NCBI GenBank assembly: GCA_002309635.1
Contig: DBXO01000005.1
Coordinates: forward strand, 1-29,580
DNA: 29,580 nucleotides
DNA from: Ruminococcus flavefaciens
GTDB taxonomy: Bacteria; Bacillota; Clostridia; Oscillospirales; Ruminococcaceae
Direction: 5' to 3'
A program made the position numbers and the translations under genes. Shown one piece after another: positions 7,567 through 13,979 of this stretch; within the stretch, counting starts at the first letter, position 1, and every line of letters starts with the position of its first letter. The notes under the pieces are model-generated. The model saw nothing but the letters and a program-made list of their open reading frames with translations, was not told where the DNA came from and did no database searches.

Positions 7567-8655
7567 ATGGCAGAAAACAAGATCCTTGCGGAGCTCAGGT
7601 CAAAGCTGACGGGCTCCGCCGAGGACGATAATAAATTCCTTCGTGCAGAAGCCGAGCGCTTTGCGCACGAAAAGAACCTTGAGGGCGTGGACGCTGCTAC
7701 TCAGCTCCTTATCGAAATAATGCCCGAGGAACAGAAAGCAGAGATCGACAGACTTACTCACCTCGACGGTATGCGCCTTGATGAGATGCATGACAAGATA
7801 ATGCAGCTCATAAAGGAAAAGAATATGACCGAGGCCAAGTCGCTTGCCGAGCGTCTTTACAAGAAGATACTTCTTGACTATAAGGACACTGACAATGCAA
7901 AGTTCGTCTCACTCAGGAACCCCTATGAGGACAATCTCTATCAGCTCAGGTACAAGAGCGATAAGACCCTCAACCGCACACCCTTTGATTTCTGTACGTT
8001 TATAACCACATACGGATATCTGCTGGTGGAAACGGGTTCGCCCCTCGACGCTATCCCGGTTCTCGAAAAGGCTATGGAGTATAATCCGCTCGACTGCGGT
8101 CCGAGATTCGAGCTTGCGGAGGTATATAAGCTCCTCAAGAACAAGAGAATGATACTCGAGACCACGAGAGAGACGCTGAAATGCGCTTCGTCGCCTGTTG
8201 CAATAGCAAGATGCTACGCTAATGTCGGCTATGCGCTTACGGAAATGGGCGAGTACGATGACGCTTTCTCTTTCCTTACTGCAAGCGTTCTGTTCGCTCC
8301 GCACCCTGCCATTCCATACGAAATGAGAGACCTCGTTGCACGTAAGGGTTCGCCTATTGAGCAGCCTACACGCGAGCAGATGGTGGAGGTCATGAGAAAA
8401 TACAACTTCGACTTCGGTCCCAATGAGGACGTTATATCGGTTGCTGCCCAGCTTTCGGCAAATTACCTCATTGACGAGGATATACCGAATGCTCTCAAGG
8501 CGCTGAAAATGACATACAACCTCACACGCGATGAGAAGATAAAGGATATTATCCTTAAGTACGAGCCTGACGCCAAAACAATGGCGGAGGAGTACAATAG
8601 CCGGAACAGCGGTTCAAAAATAACTCAGACAGTCAATAACTCGCCTGAGGAATGA
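7567..8655 (+). CDS. TPR-repeat protein
   Basis: 362 residues, all helical in character, with no signal peptide or membrane segment. TPR-like helix pairs are readable at about residues 135-175 (FITTYGYLLVETGSPLDAIP then VLEKAMEYNPLD), directly after it (PRFELAEVYKLLKNKRMIL) and at about 210-245 (ANVGYALTEMGEYDDAFSFL then TASVLFAPH). The N-terminal 100 residues are charged helices and the tail is Ser/Asn-rich. TPR proteins usually serve as protein-binding scaffolds. It follows the 856-residue protein after 38 bp with no terminator between, and a strong terminator follows, so the pair form a two-gene operon. The partner is probably the upstream product; that is inference. Confidence 0.8.
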   Translation: MAENKILAELRSKLTGSAEDDNKFLRAEAERFAHEKNLEGVDAATQLLIEIMPEEQKAEIDRLTHLDGMRLDEMHDKIMQLIKEKNMTEAKSLAERLYKKILLDYKDTDNAKFVSLRNPYEDNLYQLRYKSDKTLNRTPFDFCTFITTYGYLLVETGSPLDAIPVLEKAMEYNPLDCGPRFELAEVYKLLKNKRMILETTRETLKCASSPVAIARCYANVGYALTEMGEYDDAFSFLTASVLFAPHPAIPYEMRDLVARKGSPIEQPTREQMVEVMRKYNFDFGPNEDVISVAAQLSANYLIDEDIPNALKALKMTYNLTRDEKIKDIILKYEPDAKTMAEEYNSRNSGSKITQTVNNSPEE

Positions 8656-8662
8656 TATTCGG

Positions 8663-8691
8663 TGCGCTTTCGCTATGAAAGCGCATTTTTT
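8663..8691 (+). terminator. Rho-independent terminator after the TPR gene
   Basis: A perfect 9-bp stem (TGCGCTTTC, 5-base loop, GAAAGCGCA) is followed at once by six T residues. Confidence 0.93.
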
Positions 8692-8742
8692 GTGCATAAT
8701 CGTCCTTTTTCTGCGGATAATATCTTCGGGAGATGATACTTT

Positions 8743-8904
8743 ATGAGCAGAAACAAGAAGAATATCCCTGTTCCCGACCCGGAAAAGGAGGAGCTGGAGT
8801 GCCCCTCTGCCTCATGGGGCGATACGACGGGACTTATCCATTTTGCCGCCGAGGATAAAAAAGACAGGAGCTCCTGCGGCGAAAAGACCAAAGATGAAAT
8901 TTGA
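8743..8904 (+). CDS. Small conserved-type protein with CPSASWGD-TTGLI motif
   Basis: 53 residues: a basic start (MSRNKKNIPVPDPEK), a central CPSASWGDTTGLIHFA, and a charged tail with a second Cys. The C-P-S-A-(S/A)-W-G-D-x-T-G-L-I pattern resembles that of other short Firmicutes proteins of unknown function that I recall; this is from memory and not searched. The usual homologs seem to carry a longer acidic tail, so this copy could be slightly truncated. GGGAG lies about ten bases before the ATG. It lies after the terminator of the TPR gene and its own promoter is not clear. Confidence 0.55.
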   Translation: MSRNKKNIPVPDPEKEELECPSASWGDTTGLIHFAAEDKKDRSSCGEKTKDEI

Positions 8905-9007
8905 AAAAGTCACTTTAACCATGGAATGGATTCCAAAGGGTCACAACCCTTGTATGGAGTGGGGCAAAGCCACACACATACCCTCAAAGCACTCTATAAT
9001 GAAGAGT

Positions 9008-9032
9008 AGACGCCCTGCAAGTGAGGGCGTCT
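9008..9032. terminator. Hairpin between convergent genes, possible terminator
   Basis: A perfect 9-bp GC-rich stem (AGACGCCCT / AGGGCGTCT, 7-base loop) lies downstream of the 53-residue gene and upstream of the convergent secreted-protein gene. On the plus strand a TTTTTT run comes only 16 bases later, so termination is plausible but not canonical. Confidence 0.5.
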
Positions 9033-9087
9033 CATTAATTAATATAGTTTTTTGACAGCACAAAGCTTTCAAATAGGGGAGTTTTTG

Positions 9088-9498
9088 TCAATGTGTAAAT
9101 ATTTCTTCATAGCCTAAACATACGACCTTATACTGATAGTGACCTGTTTTTCCGATATTTTTTCCGCATTTGGAGCATTTAATGTGTTCATCGCGTCTAT
9201 AAACATAAGAGTATACGGGTAAACGGCTCATCGAAACCGGATAGCTATGGTCATATTTCCAGTCATTATCATAGCCTGCGTATCTTTGTCCTTGATGTTT
9301 GCAGTAAGCATCATAGTTTATCTGACCGCAGCGGTTGCAGTAGGGTGTTCCGTCTCGCCATGTTACGTTATCTGTGCGGTGATACTGGCAAAGTACCTGA
9401 CCTGCAGCTGTGAAGCCTGGTTTGGTAATAGCTGCTCCTGTACCGAGGATAGCAAAAAACATAGTTACTGCTGCGAGTTTCCTGAACGTTTTTTTCAT
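9088..9498 (-). CDS. Small secreted CxxC-rich protein
   Basis: 136 residues from the ATG at 9498. A signal peptide is visible: MKKTFRK, a hydrophobic core (LAAVTMFFAILGTGAAI), then small residues. The exported part has Cys/His pairs typical of zinc ribbons: CQYH, CNRCG, CKHQ and CSKCG. It is rich in Tyr and His. Such secreted zinc-ribbon-like proteins are common in Ruminococcaceae but I know no function. A TTG codon at 9507 is in frame, yet AAAGGA lies 10 bases before the ATG and only about 2 from the TTG, so the ATG is preferred. It has its own consensus promoter (9555-9583) and is a single-gene unit. Confidence 0.7.
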   Translation of the reverse strand: MKKTFRKLAAVTMFFAILGTGAAITKPGFTAAGQVLCQYHRTDNVTWRDGTPYCNRCGQINYDAYCKHQGQRYAGYDNDWKYDHSYPVSMSRLPVYSYVYRRDEHIKCSKCGKNIGKTGHYQYKVVCLGYEEIFTH

Positions 9499-9554
9499 TC
9501 TTATCAAGTCCTTTACATAAAAATTAAGGCATATATTTTTACCTTGTGTGCTAT

Positions 9555-9583
9555 ATTATACATATATACTCAAAAAATGTCAA
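9555..9583 (-). promoter_or_regulatory. Consensus promoter of the secreted CxxC protein
   Basis: On the minus strand a perfect TTGACA (9583-9578) and perfect TATAAT (9560-9555) are 17 bp apart. This predicts strong constitutive or repressor-controlled expression from about 9548. Confidence 0.8.
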
Positions 9584-9800
9584 TAGTAAATGTGGCAAAA
9601 TTGAACTATGATGTGGAAACTCAGAAGCTGATTTGGAATCGGGAAGTATTAAATGATATGCAGAATCAGCCGTTTAAGAAGCCCTTATCTATACTTTGCT
9701 GCCGCCGATTTATCATTATGCACAAGCAGAGTCTGAAGAAATTGACGAAAGTGCTGAAATTTATATAAAAATCATAGAAAATGCTTTATTTACTACTTAA
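9577..9800 (+). pseudogene. Possible frameshifted gene fragment
   Basis: Reading from the ATG at 9577 gives a coding-like stretch (KLNYDVETQKLIWNREVL, then NDMQNQPFKKPL). The sense then seems to move to another frame near 9680-9690, giving IYTLLPPIYHYAQAESEE followed by IDESAEIYIKIIENALFTT and a stop at 9798. Joined, the two halves look like one protein end of about 75 residues. There is no ribosome binding site at 9577 and no known family. It overlaps a leftward promoter, so it is more likely a remnant than a working gene. Confidence 0.28.
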
Positions 9801-9813
9801 AGCATGGTATAAT
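9781..9813 (+). promoter_or_regulatory. Extended -10 promoter of the LacI gene with overlapping inverted repeat
   Basis: TATAAT at 9808-9813 is preceded by TGG (extended -10); the -35 region (TTTATT, 9785-9790) is poor. A perfect 8-bp inverted repeat, ATGCTTTA (9781-9788) and TAAAGCAT (9798-9805), covers the -35/-10 spacer. The second arm ends two bases before the -10. Confidence 0.55.
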
Positions 9814-9832
9814 AGTTGTTGTTAATTTAATT

Positions 9833-9843
9833 CGTTTGAAACG
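9833..9843. promoter_or_regulatory. Candidate operator palindrome
   Basis: CGTTT-G-AAACG is a perfect 5-bp-arm palindrome, extended imperfectly to TTCGTTTGAAACGGAA. It lies about 20 bases past the -10 hexamer, near the start of the transcript, where LacI-family autoregulators often bind. Confidence 0.35.
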
Positions 9844-9904
9844 GAAAAAAGTACAAAACGGCTTCGGAAACAATTAACTCAAGCTTAAAAACAAGGGGGA
9901 GCAT

Positions 9905-10960
9905 ATGAAAAACGGTGTAAAAATGCTCGATATTGCCACAAAGCTCGGTGTGAGCGTGGTAACAGTTTCAAATGCCCTTGCAGGACGTGACGGTGTAAGC
10001 GAACAGATGAGGAAAAAAATCTGCGAAACTGCCGAAAAAATGGGATACAAGCCTTCAAACACAAAAAGTGAGAAGAAACGCCATGCACTGCCCAAAATAG
10101 GGAAAAACGTAGGTATACTCACCTCTGAGCGCTTCGTGGGCGCAAGGGGGACATTCTACTGGGAGCTGACTGCAAGTATTTCCAATCAGCTTTCGCAGAT
10201 CAACGTCTGCACGGTCTATGAGTGCGTGACATCAGATAATGAGAAGGAGGGCACTCTGCCGAATATGGTCATCGATGGAAAGGTAGACGGCGTCATAGTT
10301 ATCGGTCAGGTGCATAGGAAGTACATAGAGTGTCTTAGCAAGCTCACTATGCCTGTTATGTTCGTGGATTTCTACGATAACAGGTACAAGATAGACTCAG
10401 TGCTTTCGGATAATTTCAACGGCGGCTATATGCTCACGGATTATCTTGTGGAAAAGGGACACAGGCATATCGGCTTTTTCGGTACGCTCAACGCTACGAG
10501 CAGTATCAATGACCGCTATCTCGGATATCTGAAGTGTATCATGGAGAACGATCTTGAGTTCCGCAGAGAATGGATAATCGGCGACAGAAACAAGCAGGGC
10601 GTGCTGTTTGACGATATAGTCTTCCCCGAAGAGATGCCTACGGCTTTCGTATGTAACTGCGACGAAACTGCTTTCAGGGTTATTTCTGCTCTTAAGACCA
10701 AGGGAGTTCGCGTTCCCGAGGATATCAGCGTTGTAGGATATGACAATTATACGGTGTCAAGTATATGCATTCCGACGATAACTACTGTAGAGGTGGACCT
10801 TGCAAAAATGGCGGAGGTGGCTGTGGGCATAATGGCGAAAAAGCTCACTGATCCGGGCTATTCGGAGGGCAGACGCATTATCAGCGGTAAGCTCATCGAA
10901 AAGGAAAGCGTTCTCGATATAAGCGGCAGCTACACAGAGGAGCGGCTGAATGCTTTGTGA
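9905..10960 (+). CDS. LacI-family transcriptional regulator
   Basis: 351 residues. The N-terminal helix-turn-helix and hinge are clear: KMLDIATKLGVSVVTVSNAL then AGRDGVSEQMRKKICETAEK and MGYKPS, the LacI pattern in which VSVVTVSNAL is the recognition helix. The rest (about 75-340) is a periplasmic-binding-like sensor domain, with motifs such as GVIVIGQV, MPVMFVDFYDNR, DNFNGGYMLTDYLVEKGHRH and DISVVGYDNY. It is likely a sugar-responsive repressor; the ligand is not evident because no transporter or glycosidase adjoins it. The ATG follows AGGGGGA by 4-5 bases. Its last 11 bases overlap the start of the DUF5662 gene. Confidence 0.92.
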   Translation: MKNGVKMLDIATKLGVSVVTVSNALAGRDGVSEQMRKKICETAEKMGYKPSNTKSEKKRHALPKIGKNVGILTSERFVGARGTFYWELTASISNQLSQINVCTVYECVTSDNEKEGTLPNMVIDGKVDGVIVIGQVHRKYIECLSKLTMPVMFVDFYDNRYKIDSVLSDNFNGGYMLTDYLVEKGHRHIGFFGTLNATSSINDRYLGYLKCIMENDLEFRREWIIGDRNKQGVLFDDIVFPEEMPTAFVCNCDETAFRVISALKTKGVRVPEDISVVGYDNYTVSSICIPTITTVEVDLAKMAEVAVGIMAKKLTDPGYSEGRRIISGKLIEKESVLDISGSYTEERLNAL

Positions 10961-11489
10961 TAACTTCATCGGCCATCTGAAAACTGTCATGCAGCACAGG
11001 CATCAGGTCTTTATCCACTGCGTCAAGGCGGGTATACCTCTGAGAGGTCTGCTGCACGATCTTTCCAAGTTCTCGCCTACGGAGTTTATACCGGGAGTTC
11101 GTTATTATCAGGGAAACAGGAGCCCAAATGAGCGTGAACGGGAAGTGGACGGCTACTCAAAGGCGTGGATGCACCATAAGGGCAGGAACCGTCACCACTT
11201 CGAGTACTGGACGGACTACAACATGAAGACCAAGCAGCTCGAACCTGTGGAAATGCCCGATATATTTGTATTTGAGATGTTCTGCGACCGCGTTGCGGCT
11301 TCAAAGATATATAACAAGGAAAAGTATAACGATTCAATGCCGCTGGAGTACTACAACCGCGTAAAGCACCGCCGCTTCATTGAGAAGAAAACGGCGAAAA
11401 AGCTGGAATTCCTGCTGACTATGCTCCGGGATAAGGGAGAGGAATATACTTTCCGCTATATACGGAGACAGGTGCGCAGAGCAAAGTGA
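10950..11489 (+). CDS. DUF5662 family protein
   Basis: 179 residues with the pattern I associate with DUF5662: HLKTVMQHRHQVFIHC, then KAGIPLRGLLHDLSKFSPTE, YYQGNRSPNE, AWMHHKGRNRHHFEYW and MPDIFVFEMFCDRVAASKIY. The many conserved His and Asp residues (HD in LLHDLSKFS, HHKGRNRHH) suggest a metal site resembling HD-type hydrolases, but activity is not established. The ATG at 10950 lies within the end of the LacI gene (11-bp overlap), so translation is probably coupled. A terminator follows 76 bp after the stop. Confidence 0.82.
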   Translation: MLCDNFIGHLKTVMQHRHQVFIHCVKAGIPLRGLLHDLSKFSPTEFIPGVRYYQGNRSPNEREREVDGYSKAWMHHKGRNRHHFEYWTDYNMKTKQLEPVEMPDIFVFEMFCDRVAASKIYNKEKYNDSMPLEYYNRVKHRRFIEKKTAKKLEFLLTMLRDKGEEYTFRYIRRQVRRAK

Positions 11490-11565
11490 TCTGCAGGGAA
11501 TGCCGCCCCTGGCGTTCCGTTGACAGTGGCGGATATTATCCGCCCGGAAACAGAAAAACATTTCG

Positions 11566-11591
11566 GGCGCACTCTGTGCGCCTTGTTGTTT
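11566..11591 (+). terminator. Rho-independent terminator after the LacI-DUF5662 operon
   Basis: A perfect 7-bp stem (GGCGCAC, 3-base loop, GTGCGCC at 11566-11582) is followed by TTGTTGTTT. It sits about 35 bases before the uvrC start, so uvrC may be partly transcribed by read-through. Confidence 0.75.
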
Positions 11592-11621
11592 GAGCAAACA
11601 ACTGCGGAAAGGAGAATGAAG

Positions 11622-13445
11622 ATGAACCCGAGACTGCCGTATCTGCGTGAAAAGACCGCGAAACTGACTGCTTCGCCGGGTGTGTACATCATGCGAAAAA
11701 AGGACAGTTCGATAATCTATATCGGCAAGGCAAAAAATCTTCACAACCGCGTGAGCAGCTACTTCCGCGAGAACCCGGATCATACGCCCAAGGTTGCGGC
11801 TATGGTCTCAAATGTGTACGACTATGACTTCATTGTCACCGACAGCGAATACGAGGCTCTGCTCCTCGAATGCAGTCTTATCAAGCAGCATAAGCCAAAG
11901 TACAATATACTCCTCAAGGACGACAAAGGATACCACTATATCCGTATTTCCGACGAGGAGTATCCGCGGATAACCACCGAAAAAAACACAAAACAGAGCG
12001 GAAAATATCTCGGTCCCTATACCAGCGGCTTTATCACGAAGGAGGCTGTGAATGAGGCGAACCGCGTCTTCATGCTCCCTACCTGCAAGCGGAGATTTCC
12101 ACAGGATATAGGCAAAAGCCGTCCATGTCTCAACTACCATATCAAGCAGTGCATGGGGGTCTGCCGAGGTAAGATATCTGCCGAAGACTACAGGAGCGCT
12201 GTCGGACAGGCTGTTGAATTCATCAAGAGCGGAAGCGCTCAGTCGGTTGAGCGCATGGAGGCAGAAATGGAGCAGGCCGCAGAGAATCTCGACTTCGAGA
12301 GGGCCGCAATGCTGAGAGACCGCATCGCAGCAGTGAAAAAGGCTTCCGAAAAGCAGAAGATAATCAACAGTGGAGTAGAGTCGGCGGACGTTATCGGCAG
12401 TGCGGAATTCTATGACGGACTGTATATTTCTGTGCTCATGTATCGTGAGGACAGACTCTTTGACAAGGCTGTCTTTGAGCTGCCATTACCGGATCAGGAC
12501 GAGGATATACTCGGGCAGTTCATGATGCAGTTTTACTATAAAAAGCCCGATATACCGAGGAATATCATAGTCGATCATATGCCTTCGGAAAGCGGGCTTT
12601 TAGTGGAAATGCTGGAGGCTCAGGCAGAACGTAAAATAAAGCTCCATGTGCCGCTGAAAGGAAGACAGCTTGAGCTGCTCAGACTGGCAAAAAATAACAG
12701 TGCGGAATATGCGGCGCTGAAAAATTCACGGACGGGAAAAGAGGTCATCGCCCTGGAACAGCTGGGGCAGAGCCTCGGTCTTCCGAAGCCGCCGAGATAT
12801 ATCGAAGCCTACGATATTTCCAACCTTTCCTCAGAGTCCATGGTGGCAGGAATGGTGGTCTTCGAGGACGGAAGACCGCTGAAAAAGGCGTACAAACGCT
12901 TTACCGTGAAAGAGCAGGAGCTTCAGAACGATTACGGCAGTATGAGAGAGGTTCTGAAAAGACGTCTTATGCACATCGTCAGCGGGGAGGGGGACGAGTA
13001 CTTCACAAGGACTCCCGACCTTATACTCCTTGACGGCGGAAAAGGTCACGTAAACGCAGTAGCGCCCCTGCTTAGGGAGCTCGGTCTCGACATACCGCTC
13101 TTCGGCATGGTCAAGGATGACAAGCACCGCACGAGGGCTATCGCAACAGGTGGCAGGGAAATACAGATAAACAGCCTGAGAGCTGTGTTTGACCTCGTTA
13201 CGAGGATACAGGACGAGGTGCACCGGTATTCGGTGAACTTCATGCATTCGCGGCACAAGAAAAAGACCTACAGCTCGGAACTTCTCAAGGTCCGCGGTAT
13301 AGGTGAGAAAAAGGCAGCAAAACTGTTTATGAGATACAAGACTATATCCAATCTGAAAAAAGCAACTACCGAGGAGCTTGCGGCTGCTGCGGGAGTGGAT
13401 ACTGAGACAGCTGCGGAGCTATGGAACGCTATACGCGAAATGTAA
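11622..13445 (+). CDS. uvrC: Excinuclease ABC subunit C
   Basis: 607 residues from the ATG at 11622, the usual UvrC size. The N-terminal GIY-YIG nuclease domain (PGVYIMRKKDSSIIYIGKAK) makes the 3' incision in nucleotide excision repair. A UVR domain for binding UvrB is at about 200-235 (MEAEMEQAAENLDFERAAML). The RNase H-like 5' nuclease domain contains EAYDISNLS and LILLDGGKGH, and a helix-hairpin-helix pair ends the protein (LLKVRGIGEKKAAKLFMRY). An in-frame TTG at 11520 would add 34 residues unlike UvrC and would span the terminator; AGGAG lies seven bases before the chosen ATG. Confidence 0.97.
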   Translation: MNPRLPYLREKTAKLTASPGVYIMRKKDSSIIYIGKAKNLHNRVSSYFRENPDHTPKVAAMVSNVYDYDFIVTDSEYEALLLECSLIKQHKPKYNILLKDDKGYHYIRISDEEYPRITTEKNTKQSGKYLGPYTSGFITKEAVNEANRVFMLPTCKRRFPQDIGKSRPCLNYHIKQCMGVCRGKISAEDYRSAVGQAVEFIKSGSAQSVERMEAEMEQAAENLDFERAAMLRDRIAAVKKASEKQKIINSGVESADVIGSAEFYDGLYISVLMYREDRLFDKAVFELPLPDQDEDILGQFMMQFYYKKPDIPRNIIVDHMPSESGLLVEMLEAQAERKIKLHVPLKGRQLELLRLAKNNSAEYAALKNSRTGKEVIALEQLGQSLGLPKPPRYIEAYDISNLSSESMVAGMVVFEDGRPLKKAYKRFTVKEQELQNDYGSMREVLKRRLMHIVSGEGDEYFTRTPDLILLDGGKGHVNAVAPLLRELGLDIPLFGMVKDDKHRTRAIATGGREIQINSLRAVFDLVTRIQDEVHRYSVNFMHSRHKKKTYSSELLKVRGIGEKKAAKLFMRYKTISNLKKATTEELAAAAGVDTETAAELWNAIREM

Positions 13446-13683
13446 GAATATGTGCATACTGTCGTTAAAAAGTCTATATTATAATAGTATACGCAGGTGC
13501 TGGTCTCAAAGCGGTGCAGGTATTATTGTTAAAAAAATGAACATGTCCACAGATTTCGTTCCGTTTTTGCCCTTTCAGGATTATGATTTTAGTGCAAGAA
13601 CGTACAAAATGCCTAAATTAGAATATACCAAATTGCCGCAGTTCACAATTCTGTAAAAATACGAAAAAAAAAGGTGTTTTATG

Positions 13684-13712
13684 TTGCATTTTAAAAGCGA
13701 GTGTGATATAAT
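13684..13712 (+). promoter_or_regulatory. Distal candidate promoter of the pil operon
   Basis: TTGCAT (13684-13689), a 17-bp spacer and an extended -10 (TGA-TATAAT, hexamer 13707-13712). If used, the transcript would carry a leader of about 260 bases before pilC. Confidence 0.55.
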
Positions 13713-13887
13713 TATTGTGGAAGTTTAACAATGTTTGGTACAGGTGTGCTGATACCTGATATTGTGCTGTCTTCATGCGTTTTGTTTTGTACGTTAAATA
13801 GCCGTTTATTCAATCTGATATTACTGAGGGTATATTACTTAGTTAATATTGATAAAAAACGGTGGATTATTTATGTCAAAAAAGCGA

Positions 13888-13916
13888 TTGAAAAGTAACA
13901 CTTAAAATGTTATAAT
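13888..13916 (+). promoter_or_regulatory. Proximal promoter of the pil operon
   Basis: TTGAAA (13888-13893), a 17-bp spacer and an extended -10 (TGT-TATAAT, hexamer 13911-13916). The start would be near 13923, about 57 bases before pilC. Its spacer lacks the TGTGA element of the pilin-array promoters. Confidence 0.7.
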
Positions 13917-13979
13917 TGTTATTATTAAGGCAGTGAGAAAACGTTCATCACAAGTAATTAATTTTATGGAGGTGGTTTC

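Larger units (their letters stand above)
9499..9904. other. Intergenic region upstream of the LacI-type regulator
   Basis: This 406-bp stretch contains the leftward promoter of the secreted-protein gene, a possible frameshifted gene remnant (9577-9800), and the rightward extended -10 promoter and operator-like inverted repeats of the LacI gene. Confidence 0.6.
13446..13979 (+). other. Long intergenic region upstream of pilC
   Basis: 534 bp with no convincing gene. Two promoter-like sites point rightward (13684-13712 and 13888-13916). A short inverted repeat (CAGGT 13741-13745 / ACCTG 13754-13758) lies between them. A 39-codon open frame at 13537-13656 has no ribosome binding site. I looked for a c-di-GMP riboswitch, which controls pili in some Clostridia, and saw no matching core. 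Confidence 0.6.

Noticed and set aside
8843..9055. Open frame overlapping the 53-residue gene and the hairpin at 9008-9032
   Set aside because: It runs through the hairpin, has no ribosome binding site, and its sequence has no protein-like pattern. The 53-residue frame is better supported.
11520..11621. Upstream in-frame TTG start for uvrC
   Set aside because: The extra 34 residues do not resemble UvrC and would be encoded across a terminator hairpin. A good ribosome binding site precedes the ATG at 11622.
13537..13656. 39-codon open frame upstream of pilC (begins MNMSTDFVPF)
   Set aside because: There is no ribosome binding site before the ATG and no recognisable motif. The open frame alone is short enough to arise by chance.
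13713..13979. Possible c-di-GMP riboswitch before pilC
   Set aside because: The conserved riboswitch core and tetraloop-receptor features are not visible by eye; only the gene context suggested it.
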